Below, one piece after another: positions 1 through 13,118 of a DNA stretch of 64,000 nt. Numbering within the stretch: position 1 is the stretch's first letter; each line of letters opens with the position of its first letter. The notes under the pieces are model-generated. The model was not told the DNA's origin and did no database searches. It worked only from the letters and a program-made list of their open reading frames with translations. The position numbers and the translations under genes are program-made. This DNA is from Vitellaria paradoxa. Its lineage: Eukaryota > Streptophyta > Magnoliopsida > Ericales > Sapotaceae. The stretch is from NCBI GenBank assembly GCA_019916065.1, contig CM034240.1, forward strand, positions 18,585,894-18,649,893, given 5' to 3'.

Positions 1-3000
1 TAATCTCTTTCCAGCTCATCTTCAGTATCCCTGTGCTTAATATCCTGAAAAAAATATTCCCACAAGGGGTAAGCTACTAAAGCCCAGTAATCAGAATTCC
101 TAGGTAACTATATATGCAGTGGTTATAATGCTACACTGTATTAGGTGACCCACTACAGTGAATGTGATTAAGTGGCATACTGTTTATGCAACAATTAATT
201 TAATAGATCCTAACTGAATAATGTAAATTATACTTACAACGGTTTGATGAAACCGTCACCGTAACTACTATTTTACTTACATGTAAAAAATAGTTAAATA
301 TTGATGTGTGTACCACAATGAAATCTGTGTTGCAGTGATAGGGATCTCAGATTCAAATCTTCAAGGTTTCGGGATCAAACCCTGTAACGATACAGGTTTC
401 ATATATATATATATATATAATATTCATTAAGAGGAATTAAATATAATTAAATAATTCCAACACATCATTCATACATAAACAAGAGAGGTTGCTAGTCACA
501 GTAAAATTTGGTAAAGGAATTTAATCTAAATCCTCCTAGGATAATCATACTCCTATCCTCTTCTACCCCTAACTTTGCGAACCAGTTACTTTACAGGCTT
601 AGCATCCAATGTATACCGATGGTGTCACCCACAAAAACCTAACCGTCGCGACCGGCTACTTGACTGGCTAGGTTAGAAGGGAGCATCTCCTAAATAAAAT
701 GCATATGTTCCCATCTTCATCTAAAAGGCCATTTCTACCCACCCATCACCCCATTGCCAAAAATAACTTTGGCACCGAGTGCCTTAAATCTTTTTCTCAC
801 ACTTTTACATTCCCAATGGTAATAAGATATTTTTAATTACAACCAGCAATGTCCTCGGGCGATGAATCAAAAGTGAGATTATTCAGTCACATGCAGTATA
901 TTTTTAAGTACTTTATCTAAATCCATAATTCAATAATAATTATTAATAAATCAAAGATTTAACATAGTCACCAATATTATCATTACAAAGGTAGGTACTA
1001 CATGTAAATTAACAAGTAGCAAGTAGCTAGAAATAATTTAGAATTCAAATTAGTATTTTAGTTAATTATTTTGACAAGTTTTCCGTACTACCTTTGATAA
1101 GAATAAAATTATTTCTAATGGTATATTAATTAAGCTGAGGTTGGCAACTTAGGGGGCGGGCGACCCTAATTGCGATTTGAAGTCGTAAGTTCGAACCTCA
1201 TTGGCTGCGATCTCGATTTTTGCCTCTTTTACTTTTTTTATTTTATTATTTTATAGAATATAAAGATAATAAATAGCTCTTTGGACTCATCAAATTTTAG
1301 AAAAATTTATAAGTTTTATTTTATTCAAAACAATTTGAATAAATTTTCAATCATCATCTTATTTATAACCAAACCCTTATTATAGGTTTTCGGCTTCAAG
1401 ATATCCACAAATATCCATAGAATTATTCCAATATTTAGAAAGATATTAAATAAGTTTCATTAAATTCACTAATCATAAAATATAATTATATAACTTGCTA
1501 GGTTGACAAAATAATGCCTAAAAGTATCAATTTAAAATAAATCAAATTTATTTAAGGAAGACCAAATGAGGAAAGAGTAAGTCTGTTGTTTCATTTGGGC
1601 ATTTTTATCAAATACTTGGTTCTAATTAGCCATTTTAGTTTGAATAAGTCATCCAACTATCTATGATGAAACTGATTGTCTACGTCAGTTATCATAAATA
1701 TTAGAGTGCCAAATGATAAATAATATCCAGTTTAAAATAATTTCATATCAATTGAAAAATAACTAAATAGAATCAACTTAACAGTCCACTTCAGTATTAT
1801 ATCAAATAGTATAAGTGTTTTACTATATCAGGCCTTGTGAACAAAATTACACATCAATAGAAATTATTAACATGATAATAATTAACAGAAGGTAATTGAA
1901 AATTTAAATAAATCTTTAAACATAATAATCTAAAAAAAAAATCCAAATAAGCATCAATTAAAGGCTAAACAAAGACAACAGCTTAAAAGAAAATTCATAT
2001 AAAATAGAGCAGAACTCCAATATCTATAAACTTTATATCTGTAAAAACTAGACTTTAAGACCTACAACTTTCATGTTTTACACTTTTTTAAAATTCTAAG
2101 GTCTAAAGGTGCAAAAACAGCCTTGAATTAAGTTTGTTTAGACGATACAGTTTTACACGTGCTCAGTATTTTGGACATAACTCTTGACTCACAAATCGGA
2201 TTGATGCAAATCTTTTTGGGTTGGAAAGAAAACTTAAAGGGCTACAACTTTTATGTTTTAGCCGAAGCCTAATTCCACCATTTTAGGGGTCAAGAACATA
2301 TCAGACGTTACAAACAGTGAGCTGTCAGCATGCTGAGCTACATCAGTCAACGTTTTGGCTTCCCTACCCCCAATATACGGGTTTTTATTTTTATGACAAT
2401 CAAATTTCATACTTCAAACCTAGAAAATGCATCAAATACATTTTAGGAGGTTCATCATCCTACCTCAATGAAGATATTGGTGACCATGCATGTGAAAGAA
2501 AAGGGAGTTGAGTTTTGAACACCACCAAATTGAAAAATTCCAAGCCTTTCTTCTTCCTCCAAACAACACCAAATGTCCAACCACACTTGATAAAAAAATA
2601 TATTTTTTTCTTCTCTTTGAAGGCACACAATTTATAAGAATCATGAGAGTGTAGAGAAAGTTATTGGTGGAGAAAATAATCATGCTTCAAATCAACTAAG
2701 GTAAGATCATGCATATACAATTGGTAGCATGATCCAATAATCATGCTTACTTTTTGACTATCTAACCATATCATTTAAGAAAAGTATTGGGGAAGATGTA
2801 TGGAGGTGGCATGATCCGGGAATCATGCTAGTTTTTTGACAAATTAAACAAAATTATTTAAAAGATACTTTAAGTGTTTAAATCATGCTAGGTAAGTAAT
2901 TTAGAAGAATGCTTTAAAGTCATCAATATATGGTCTTCTTTTTGACTAATTAGCCACCTAATTTGAGAGATTGTGAGAGATGTATGGAAGATGGAAAATG

Positions 3001-3315
3001 AAGTTGCCGGAAAATAATTTAGAGCTACTATTCATGAGTTAACTCAATGAGTGATAAAGTGAGTTGAAGTGAGTTGAGGTGAGTCAAAGGAAAAGGTTGA
3101 CCCATGGGTTAATGGGCTTGGGTTGGACCAATTAGGTAATTGGGCTAGGAATTGTTTGGATAAAAGTTTAGAAATTCTACATTAAACTCCCACATAGAGT
3201 GGAATTTAATCCGAAAATCTTTCCAACTAACTTTTTTTATCATTCCAAAATTTTTCAAATGCTCAATTTTTTCAGATTTTTACTATAATAAATATCACCA
3301 CCACACTTAAACAAA
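1..3315 (+). repeat. Long non-coding repeat, copy R1 (left end outside window)
   Basis: This stretch aligns in direct orientation with about 5385-8696. Shared landmarks are the AAGCCCAGTAAT block (near 78 and 5470), the CTACCCACCCATCAC block (near 735 and 6107), the tRNA-like head (1134 and 6511) and the closing block AAATATCACCACCACACTT (near 3290 and 8680). No open frame of note is present. The signature 'ggggtaagct...cccagtaat' also occurs in divergent form at about 10550, 20420 and 33700, so R1 belongs to a dispersed family. An LTR-type origin is inferred from the better preserved member at 20096-22939. The left end is cut by the window. Confidence 0.7.
1134..1240 (+). repeat. tRNA-like (SINE-type) segment in repeat R1
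   Basis: A box-B-like motif AAGTTCGAACCTC lies at 1187-1199, with a degenerate box A (TTGGCAACTTAGG) about 45 bases upstream, followed by T-rich sequence. The same segment occurs at 6511 and 8697. Box A/box B spacing fits a tRNA-derived SINE head. It is too degenerate to be a tRNA gene. Confidence 0.4.
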
Positions 3316-3411
3316 TTAATTAAGAGAAGTAAATTTCAAGTTATTACAGTTATATGTATAGATTATGTATTACTTTTGGGCCTTACTATGTATAATTGGA
3401 CATTTTTGGTT

Positions 3412-4123
3412 TTTTTTTTTTTTTTTGGTAATTAAGTATAAATTTGGATTAATGGGAATAAAACTTTACAATTTCAAAGGGGCATTCTCCCATATTAACA
3501 AAAGTTTTACAAGTAAGCAGCTAGTAGATTCCCCAACTATCAAGTAGGCTAGAGTTTACATTTGCCATTTTAACATAAAGTTGAGAAAGCTTAAGCCTAA
3601 CTACATGTTCTATTTTTTGTACAATAGTAGCAATGGATGCTGATTGCCCCTTGAAGATTCTTCTATTTCTTTCTTCCTATATGTGATATACCAAGCCGGT
3701 CCAAGCAATCTTGCAAAGTATTCGGCTAGGTAGCTTCCCACTAAACTTACCAATAGCCCAAGAGACTTCAAGTTTTCATGGTTGTATGGGCTTAACAATG
3801 GAGCACTTTTGGAAAATTTTAGCCCTCAACTCGGCCGCAAGTGGACATTTGAAGAAAAGATGATCCATGGTTTCAATGTCTCGACCACATAGCACACATG
3901 TAGGATCTACATTCATTCCCCAACCATTCAACCTACCTTTGGTATTCAATCTTTCCCTTATAGCAAGCCAAAGTATAAAGTTATGCCTAGGGATGTGATG
4001 AGTGAACCAAACCAAATGATGCCAAGTTACCTTTTGACTTCTCTCCCGAATAGCATTCCAAGTTGATGCCACACCATACATTCTATTCTTTGAAGCCTTC
4101 CAAATGAATTTGTCCTCCAAGTT
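3412..4123 (-). mobile_element. 5'-truncated plant LINE with poly(A) tail and 13-bp target-site duplication
   Basis: The insert runs on the minus strand. Its poly(A) tail is the T run at about 3411-3427 on the plus strand, preceded in element orientation by a 3' UTR ending '...TTAATTACC(A)n'. The 13-base direct repeat GACATTTTTGGTT flanks it at 3399-3411 and 4124-4136, a typical target-site duplication for target-primed reverse transcription. Only the C-terminal part of ORF2 survives (see 3610-4120). The same 3' end sequence recurs at 56604 and, more divergent, at 54840. Confidence 0.88.
3610..4120 (-). pseudogene. LINE ORF2 C-terminal fragment (zf-RVT zinc-binding domain)
   Basis: The reading frame 4120-3776 encodes 114 residues with the plant LINE zf-RVT pattern: WHHLVWFTHHIPRHNFILW, then the CVLC ... 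DHLFFKCP metal-binding motif. The continuation at 3798-3610 is in another frame and retains a WKERN-like tail, so a frameshift separates the two. No reverse transcriptase or endonuclease domain is present. The domain is the same as that of the larger LINE at 51917-54858 (CEFC ... CHLFFNCP). It is a dead fragment. Confidence 0.85.
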
Positions 4124-4287
4124 GACATTTTTGGTTGTTGTTTAGGTACATTGTTGTTTATATTTATATACCATGAAAATGTTGGATATATTTATATATA
4201 GTTTATGTTTTGGCTGGTAAATGCTCTAAATAAGTTATATAATTATGGTTACTAATGAGAATTACATTTTAATAACTATTAATCAGG

Positions 4288-4728
4288 TACTCTTATGGAT
4301 TTTCATACCGTCCAATTTAGATTTCAAAGTCTGAGTCATGACAATCAACCTTATAACATTCTTTTAGATAAAGACTTTTGGTTAAAGATTTCTAATTTTG
4401 GTCTTGCCAAATTATATCCATAGAAAGAAAGTATTATATCTATGTTGTATGCACAAGGACCTAAAGGATATATAGCACCAGGAATCTTCAAGAAAGTATT
4501 GTATCTATGTTGTATGCGCAAGGACCCAAAGGATATATAGCACCAGGAATCTTCTACAGGCAGTTTGATACAATCTTAAATAAAGCTGATGTGTATAGGC
4601 ATGGAATGCCACTCTTAGGCATGGTTATGGGAAGAGAAGAAATCGATGAATATGTTAATAAAATCACTAGCGGAATATATTTCCCACATTCAATCTACAA
4701 GAAACTTGAATGTATAGAGAGCATTTAG
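4288..4728 (+). pseudogene. Degenerate receptor-kinase catalytic fragment (LRK10L-2/PR5K type)
   Basis: Broken frames encode the core of a plant serine/threonine kinase: HDNQPYNILLDKDFWLKISN then FGLAKLYP, a stop, KESIISMLYAQGPKGYIAPG, and later YRHGMPLLGMVMGREEIDEY and IYFPHSIYKKLE. This order (catalytic loop, activation segment with DFG changed to NFG, GTxGYIAPE-like segment, SDVYSYGM-like segment) and the KESI-SML wording are characteristic of the LRK10L-2/PR5K-like rust-resistance kinases, a different subfamily from the gene at 25284. A 65-base tandem duplication (4426-4490 and 4491-4555) shifts the frame, and there is a TAG after LYP. No N-lobe is seen. It is an isolated, inactive fragment. 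Confidence 0.78.
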
Positions 4729-5037
4729 GGAATTCGGGGGTTTGAATCTATAAAAGATGAAAAAAAATGCACAAAAGATAATAGTTGGTCTATGTTGCAT
4801 AATGTTGGGATCCAGAAAAATAAAGCAAGCAAGCAAGTATAAAACAAACCAATTTTACGTGGTTTGGCCAATTACCTACATTCATGACCGGTGATCCAAG
4901 AGCTTCACTATTTAGAAAAAAATTATAGAGGAGAAGAATATACCATTTCTATCACGCACTGAATTTTCATAACCCAAATACTTGGAGGTGACTTAGGATT
5001 GTTTGTTAAGTATAAAAATATAATGATAATAACCCGC
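4729..5037. other. No gene seen; short repeat-like sequence
   Basis: A segment around 4803-4915 (GTTGGGATCCAGAAAAAT ... ACGTGGTTTGGCCAATTACC) resembles a phrase I have often seen in dispersed plant repeats, but I cannot assign a class. The rest is AT-rich and non-coding. Confidence 0.35.
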
Positions 5038-8000
5038 TGTCATGCCCTGAATTTCCTCTAAATTGGGGGTTGAATGGCAATAATAAATTTAGGGTATTCA
5101 AAATCTCTAATTTATCCCAAATAATTTATAAGTCAATAGGTTAAATCATTTGGTAGAATTCAACTGCAGAACACAAAATAAGGATAGAAAATAGTATTAT
5201 AGAGCCATTTAAGTGTCCCAATCACGCGATTAATATTACATACCAAGTAAAAGCAAACTAAGTATGAACTTAATTATTACAATCATCCAACAATTATTAT
5301 TACAGACCACAATCATAAATAGAGTCTTTCAATGCTGCACAGGAAAAAAATAGATAATTATTGTGGTGGAATGTTCAAGAGAAATTAATCTCTCTTATGT
5401 TCATCTTCAGTATTCCTATGCTCAATGTCTTAAAAAATTTTCCCACGACGGGGTAAGCTACGAAAGCCCAGTAATTAGAATCTCCTAAGTGCCTATATGC
5501 AATGGTCATAATACTATATTTTATTGTGTGACCCAATACAATAAATGTAGTTAGGTGGCATACTGTTCATGCAACAATAATTGAGTAGATCCCAATTGAA
5601 CAATGTAAATTATGCTTACAACAATTCAACAAGGCCGTTACTATAACTACTATTTCACTTACACATCAAATAATTTAATGTTTCTTTATACCACAATGAA
5701 ACTGGTGTTGCAGTGGTAGGGATATCAGATTTAGATCTTCAAGGTCTTAGGATCAAACCCAGAGTGATACAAATTTTATGTATATTTTTCTACATTTTCA
5801 TATATAAAATAATCATAAAAAGGAATTTAATATAATTAAATAATTCCAACACATCATTTATACAAAAGAAAGAGAAATTGCCAATTATAGTAAACTAAAT
5901 CCTCATAGAATAATCATATTCCTATCCTTCTCTATCCCATCATTGAGAACCAGTGACTTTATGGTCTTACCATCCAATGTTTTCTAACGGTGTCACTAGT
6001 CAAAAACTTAACCATCATGATCGGCTACTTGACTAGCCAAGTTAGAAGGGAGCATCTCCCAAACAAAACACAAACGTTCCCATCTCCATCTAAAAAGGCC
6101 ATTTCTACCCACCCATCACTCCATTACCAAAGATAACTTTAACACCGAGTGCTTTAAATTCATTTTCATCCTTTAATGTTTCCAAGGATACCTTGTATGA
6201 AAGTAAGACCTTTTCAATAGAAATCGACAACGTTTTGGGTGATGAATCCTAAGTAGGATTATTCAATCACATGCATTAAAATTCTAGATGTTTCATCTCA
6301 ATCCATAATTCAATCATAATTCTCATTGAATCAAAGATTTAACATAGTCACAAATATTGTCATCACAAAGATAGATACTACATATGAATTAACAAGTAAT
6401 AATTAACCAGAATAATTTAGAATTAAAATTAGATTTAAGCTAATTCTTTTGAAAAGTTTACCAGACTAACTTTGTTAAGAATAAAAATATTTCTAAAGGA
6501 ATATTAATCAAGGCGAGGCCAGTGGCTCAATGGGAGGGTAACCCTAATTAATCGCGATTTGAAGTCGCGAGTTTGGACCACCTCACTAGCTTCGATCTTA
6601 GTTTATTTATTTATTTATTTATTTTTGTCTCTTTTTCCTCTTTATTTTATTATTTTATGGAATATAAAGATAATAAATAATTCTTTGGGCTTATATTTAA
6701 TCTTAGAAAAATTTTTAAGTTTTATTTTATTCCAACATGGGTAGCAAAATACATAAGTTAAACAATTAAATCAATGTGAGATTATAAAGCTAGTACATTC
6801 TAAGCTTTTAATTTGGTAGGATAATAATATTATCCAAAATAATAATTTCAATTAATTCCAATTATCATCTCATTTATAACCAAACCCTTATCATAGGTTT
6901 TTACCTTCAAGATATCCATAAATGTCTATAGAATTATTCCAATAGTTAAGAAAATATTTAGGTATTTAAATAAGTTTCATTAAATTGACTGAATCATAAA
7001 AAACTAGTTTTAAAAATAGATAGAGTTATACAACTTGTTAAGTTGATAAAACAATGCCAAAAATTCAATTAAGGTAAATCAAGTTTATTTAAAGACAACC
7101 AAGTAAGGGAAAAACAAGTTTTATGTTTCCCTTGGGCATTTTATCAAATGCTAGGTGTGTTTTATTAGATTAAACCTTGTAAACGAAATTTAAATATGAA
7201 CAAAACTCATTCACAAATCTACAACTAACAAAAGAATAAGTGGGATTTAAATAAATTTCTAGATATAAAATTCTTATAAAAAAATCCTAACAAGTATAGG
7301 GCTGAATAGTGATAGTAGTTTAAAAGAAAATTCATAAAAGATAAAGCATAACTCTAATATTTGTAAGCCTTATGTTTCTCAAAACTAGACTTCAAGGCCT
7401 ATGGCTTTAATATCTTACGATTCTTAAATTTCTAAAGATTCAAAAATAGCCTTAAATTTAGTTTGTTCAGAAGATTCGGGTTAACATATGTTTAGTATTC
7501 TAGGCATAACTTTTGACTCAAAAATCGAATTGATGCAAATCTTTTTAGGTTAGAAAGAAAACTTAAAGTGAGCTATTAGCTTGCCGGGCTAACCCGGACA
7601 GCACATGTAGACAACTGTCCAGACAAGGACCCTGTGCGGACAAGGATCTAGATAACATTACCCTTATTTCACTTATGAACATCGGACTCTACTCTAGTTT
7701 CAAGTTTTGCATTTGTTTTGTGTTCTAAGCAATTTTATTCACTATTTGATGTTCTTGAGTCCACATATTATCATTATGAATGTATATAAACACTTACCAA
7801 CCAAGAATACATTCTCAAACATATAAATATAAATTCAAACTCAAAAATTTTAAAGATAATTAACTACAAATTTCAATATAATCAAGTTTCATATTTTAAA
7901 CTCATAAAATATCTCAACATTAAATTAATCCTACACAAGTTCATTCTAGTTCACATTGAAGACATTGGAACACATTCTACGAGGTTTGTTATCCTACCTT

Positions 8001-8696
8001 ATTGAAGATTTTGGTGACCAAGTCCAAGAAAGAGGAGAAGTTAAGCTCTGAACACTAATCGAACTAGGAAGCTCGCTCCAAGTTTTTTTTTCTCTTCTTC
8101 TTCCTCGAACACCACCAATTCGCCAACGAACACTTGAAGTTTTTTTAGAGAACACTTAAGCCTCATAACTCTCTAGATACCTTAGGAAATTTTAATCACT
8201 AGAAATAGCGTTATATAGGAAGCTCTTGAAGCTTCACTTATGATGGTGGTGGGTGTCAGTGGAGAAAGACAAGGTCTACTTCCTAAGCTTCAAAGCCTCT
8301 AAACTTGGATCATGAATGCCAAGTAGGTGTCATGATCCAAAACTTTTGCTGCATTCTACTCTTCAAGCAAATGATTCAGATGAGTTGTGGAGGAAATGAT
8401 GGAAGAAGATAAGTTTTGCAAAGAGTTTGATGAGTTTTAACTATTCATGAGTCAACTCGGTGAGTAATGAGGTTAATTGAATGATTGGTTGATCCGTGGG
8501 TTAACAAGTTTGGGTTAAACCAAATAGGTAATTGGGTTAGGGATTGTTAAAATAAAAGTTTAGAAATTTTACATTAAACTCCCAAATAGAGTGGAATTAA
8601 ATTTGGAAACGTTTCCAACTAATTTTATTATTCTAAAAACTTTCAAATCCTCAATTTCTAAATTTTTACTCTAACAAATATCACTACCACACTTAA
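5038..8696 (+). repeat. Long non-coding repeat, copy R2
   Basis: A direct copy of R1 with its left end preserved: it begins TGTCATGCCCTGAATTTCC, like the elements at 10145, 20096 and 33315 (TRTCACRCCCT-type starts). Most of it aligns to 1-3315 with many substitutions and small indels. It holds a tRNA-like segment (6511) and a GC-richer cassette at about 7570-7650 that replaces a different short cassette in R1 (about 2310-2360). It has no coding potential. It is probably an LTR or non-autonomous LTR element, but no target-site duplication was found. Confidence 0.65.
6511..6640 (+). repeat. tRNA-like (SINE-type) segment in repeat R2
   Basis: Box-A-like TGGCTCAATGG at 6523-6533 and box-B-like GAGTTTGGACCAC at 6569-6581 are spaced as in tRNA-derived SINEs and followed by TTTATTTATT-rich sequence. 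It is homologous to 1134 and 8697. Confidence 0.45.
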
Positions 8697-9165
8697 GTGG
8701 GAGGGCAACCCTAATTAATCGCAATTTGAACTTGGGAGTTTGAACATCACTGGCTTTGATATCAGTTTTTTTGCCACTTTTTTCACTTTATTTTATTATT
8801 TTTTGGAATATAAAGATAATAAACAATTCTTTGGGCTTATATTTAATCTTAGAAAAATTTTTAAATTTTGTTTTATTCCCACATGGGTAGCAAAGTACAT
8901 AAGTTAAACAATCAAGTCAATGTGAGATTACAAAGTTAATACATTCTAAGCTTTTAATTTGGTGGGATGATAATATTATCTAAAATAATAATTTGAATTA
9001 ATTCCAATCATCATCTCATTTATAACCAAACTCTTATCATAGGTTTTCAACTTCAAGATATCCATAAATGTCTATAGAATTATTTTAATAGTTAAGAAAA
9101 TATTTAGGTATTTAAATAAGTTTCATTAAATTGACCAAATCATAAAAATCCAATTTTAAGAATAC
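8697..9165 (+). repeat. Partial third copy of the long repeat (R3)
   Basis: Starting at GTGGGAGGGCAACCC, this aligns with about 6527-7010 (same block order, ending TGACCAAATCATAAAAATCC). It abuts R2 head to tail and breaks off abruptly at about 9165, so it is a truncated tandem copy. Confidence 0.75.
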
Positions 9166-9326
9166 TACACATATTTACCTTCTAAGCTAAAGTGGCACAG
9201 AGAATATTAAAATAATCAATTATTTGTATGTAAAATTTAAAATATATTTTTTAGGTTTATATTTTTAATTGGCAAATTAGTGAAAAAAACAATGATTTCA
9301 AACTTGTACTTCAGATATCTATCTAA

Positions 9327-9900
9327 TGTGTTAAAGGTATAGGTTGAAAAGATTTCTTAATACTTAAGTAGGTTGAAAATGTTTCCTAATACTTAAGGAG
9401 GTTAGAAATATTTTAAGGAATGTTTCTAATGTTCATAGAGATTGGAAAGTTTCCTAAAAGATTTTAGAAATAGCAAATTATACAATCGTATGAAGGATTG
9501 GATTACTTGAGTGCTTTATAAATAAAGATCTTCTTCTTAGGTTTCTACACTCAAAAGGTGAGATTAAAAATTGCCTCATTGTTTCAACAGATCTCCTTAT
9601 CTTTTAGCCAAACAACTTCATACATTGGTGTTTAGATCTAAAAGGATTTAAAGATTGGTCTTTCACTAGGGAAGGTGCATCGTGGATTCGAGTAAAACTT
9701 CAACACAAGGAATTGTGGATTTGATTGTTATTTTATAGTTGTAAACTTTGTACCCTGTTTGTTATAGTGAAAAAAGCATGCTTAATCCTTCATTTAGGAC
9801 TTGTGGCTTTCCTTGATTTATGTTTCCACGTTAAAAATTTCTCTCGTCTCCTTTATTTTTCCCATACATGATTAATTGCTTGATACTAGACCATACGAAT
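9327..9900 (+). repeat. Possible Ty1-copia-type LTR remnant
   Basis: The order of elements resembles copia LTRs known from plants: a TGTTAAAGG start, a TATAAATAAAG box near 9520, a CTTCTTCT stretch, 'ATTGCCTCATTG', 'GGATTCGAGTAAAA', 'AAGGAATTGTGGATT', 'TTGTTATAGTG' and a T-rich end near 9860. No clean TG..CA ends with matching 5-bp flanks were found, so limits and class are tentative. Confidence 0.35.
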
Positions 9901-10144
9901 TCTTAATATTTACATAAAATAATAGAATTAAATATGAGAAAGTTTACTAGTTTGTAATTATGTTGTCCTTAAATTATAAAAATTAGACTTAGATAATTAA
10001 GGATTGATCTTCTTCTCCATCGCAAAAAGTATAACAGTTCTTAATAAAAAAATTGATCTATATATTGTTAAGAGAGGGGATCTAGCCATTATATAAAGGT
10101 AAAACCTTAACCACACTGTACCCTCCAATAAAAGGCTTACAGTG

Positions 10145-11985
10145 TGTCACACTCCTAATTTCGTAATTCGAGACAAACAAAATAGGAATATGAGAACTAA
10201 TAGAATTAATGAAAAACCTAATCAAAAGTTAAGTCAACATAATAATATTCATCAAAGTATCTATTAAATGTCTCTAATTCCCATAATAAAATAATAATTA
10301 ATAAACAGCGTTACCATAATTAATTAAATGTCACACCTGATAACATTTAGGGCCTACACGGCCACAATATACATCATCATCATAATAATACAATCCAAAT
10401 CTCAGTTAGGACCCACATCCCGGGTCGTACAAATAATAACATAATAATCAAATAAGAAAATAAGTGGAATACTAGGTCATAACTATCAGTCTCAGCTCAA
10501 CTCCGGGTGACTCTTTCTTGGCCTTGTGGGGTTTATCTGTAATGTAGAAGCAGTAAGCACCACTGTTTAGTAGGTAAGATTGTGTAAGTCTATAGGAGTG
10601 TACATAACTTAAATGTATAATATAACTCACAACAATCTCAATAAAATATTACATATTGAATGTGAGTGTGATGCAATGGTCAATGCATTTTGTAATCTCC
10701 ATCTACCACTAATATTATCTTGCGATGGGTGATACTTAGTAAAGCATGTGGGGCTATCATTTGCACCATTTACACTTACTGTGAAATGTTTATCTTAATA
10801 TATTAGATGTAGGGAATCATGTTACATCTCTACTTGTGTAAGACTCAAGGAAACCATATTAACATCCCCTGCCTTTTTTGCTAGAAAATCATGTTATATC
10901 CCTAGTTAAGTATCCGCTTTTCTTAAGTAGAGTTCAATCGCAGTATGGAGAAACTTCATAATAATATATTTCAAGATTAACGTCCTAACTCTAATGATTA
11001 ATCTCTAGTTATATATATTGACTAGGAATCATTCAATATTTTTGAAAATCTCATTTTATTATTTTATCAAAAATAATAGACCTTGTCCATATACATGATC
11101 TATACTTCAGCATGTCAATTATAATAACATAGCACTCTCAGCCAATTAACAACCATAACACACTTGAATGGGTCCCATGCACATAATATGCTTAATTATG
11201 TTATGTTTTATTAATATAAATTTTCATCACCACAATAAAAGCATGCTATACTCAAAGCATTAATTAAACATCACATATATTACATAATCCATACCCCCCA
11301 ACATGTTTATTATACTATAAAATAAAGTCATATTTCAAAAGAAATAAAAAACTAAGAAAAAATAACAAAAACAGTATAGGTCACGGTTTGCTCGTTGGCA
11401 GCTCGAACCTTCAAGTTAAAACAGAAAGCCTCATACTCCACTCATGGGCAGTTTAAACCCTCGAGCTAAAATAGAAAGCTTTGCGTCCTACTTACAAGCA
11501 GCTCAAACCTTTTAGCTACCTTGCACCTTGCTCGAATCTTCAAGCCTCAGTACACAGCTTGGACATGTACTGCAATAGATTATATCTAGCCACTTTCTAC
11601 TTGAATTTGGCCTCCTCGAGTTTCAAGCTCAACAATACAAACATAAAAGACCTTGACAAGACTAACTACACAATAAATAAATTTTTATACTAGATCTTTA
11701 ATATATTTCACACATATATGCATATATCTATATATTGATATATATATCGACATATTTATTCTTTCATTCTCAACCAAACTGAGCATACAATATCTCAAAA
11801 TCAAGCTATCTGAAAAGATAAACATGTGTACAAGCCCCACCCACCTCAAATTTAAAGAATTAAAGTTGAAGAAATTGGAGAAAAAACCAAAATGTCTTCC
11901 AACCTTCCCAAGTCCAAATCTTTTATCTCAAGCCAAATCACAACATGTGAACACCACCACCAAGATCACAGTGTGAAAATTCATA
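10145..11985 (+). repeat. Member of the long non-coding repeat family (3' truncated)
   Basis: It begins TGTCACACTCCTAATTTCG, carries the family landmark 'AGTAAGCACCACTG' near 10550 and a CTCGAACCTTCAAG / CTCAAACCTTTTAG cassette repeated about four times at 11380-11560. It ends in a CCCACCCACCTCAAATT block like the 'CCCACCTACCTCACTAC' block of the 20096 element. No protein frame and no clear right terminus. Confidence 0.55.
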
Positions 11986-13118
11986 ATTTTATTTGTTTAT
12001 TTGTTTCATGACATATAGTATGCGATAGTTCTTCAAATTTAATGTCCTTAATATATAATTTGATCATAGCATATTCAAAAACAGATTAAGCTATTTGAGG
12101 GTTTTTTTTTTTTTTTGGATGGACAATTCAATTTTAATTACGGTATTTGAGTTAAAAAGTTCATATTGTAGGTTTTTCAGTTTAGCTCATTTTTGCATAA
12201 GCAAGTTCCATATTATTTTCGTTCTTTTTTTTTTTTTTTTGTGGTTTTTCATTGATTGGCTACATACTTTACTTTCTCATTCATTATCATCTTAGTTAAT
12301 AGTTATCACGCTTTTCAATTTTATTACAAAAACGACCAGAATAGAGTTATTTATTTATCATGTTAAACTTTTCGCAAGATAATTTGTTTTAATGAAATTA
12401 ATGCAAATTGCAAAGAAGTATTAATCAAGGAAAAGCTCACGAGTTGATATATCAAGTGAGAGTTTGATTTCAAAAAACGAAAAAATTTAATTTGAAAAAT
12501 ATTGTAATTTTTTGGGTTATGTAAATAGGATAGTATTTTATCACAAAATTATCGAATGAGAAACGGTGTGAAACAATTTAATTTTGGTCAAGAATTTATA
12601 TATAGATATATATAGTCTGATGGAAATTGTTGACATCGTGGATTCAAACCGTTCTATTCTATAGAAGGAATGTTGCACCCAATATTTGGGTTGAAGAATT
12701 TGAATATTTCACTTAAGACTTTGCAGCAATCCACGTCTACTGGTTTAATATATAACAGAAGACTAATATTTTAAGTAATTAAAAATAATAATTATTAAAA
12801 TGTAATGATTAGGTTCTAAAACTGAGATTTAGTAGTGATTACATGCAAGCTTTGCCGCCCTTCTAGTGGTTCAGGAGCATGGAAGAGTTGCCTACAATTT
12901 TTATGTGATTAAAAGAGCCAATTTTCATTTTAAGATATTTAATTTGTTTTTTATTTTTTTTTTTGTTAATCAAGCTGATCAAAATACTAAAGAAATTAAA
13001 AATTTATAAATTTTAATTCGATATCATGATTCAGTTTTAAATCATATTTTTTTCTTAAGAACCTAAATTAAATTACAAAGAAATAGAAATATGTTTGCTT
13101 GGTTAAGACTTTCTATTA
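11986..13118. other. AT-rich sequence without recognised features
   Basis: Poly(T) runs at 12102-12117 and 12226-12240. No splice-consistent coding frames, RNA genes or long repeats recognised. The last 70 bases (from about 13050) match the inverted duplication at about 58790. Confidence 0.5.
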
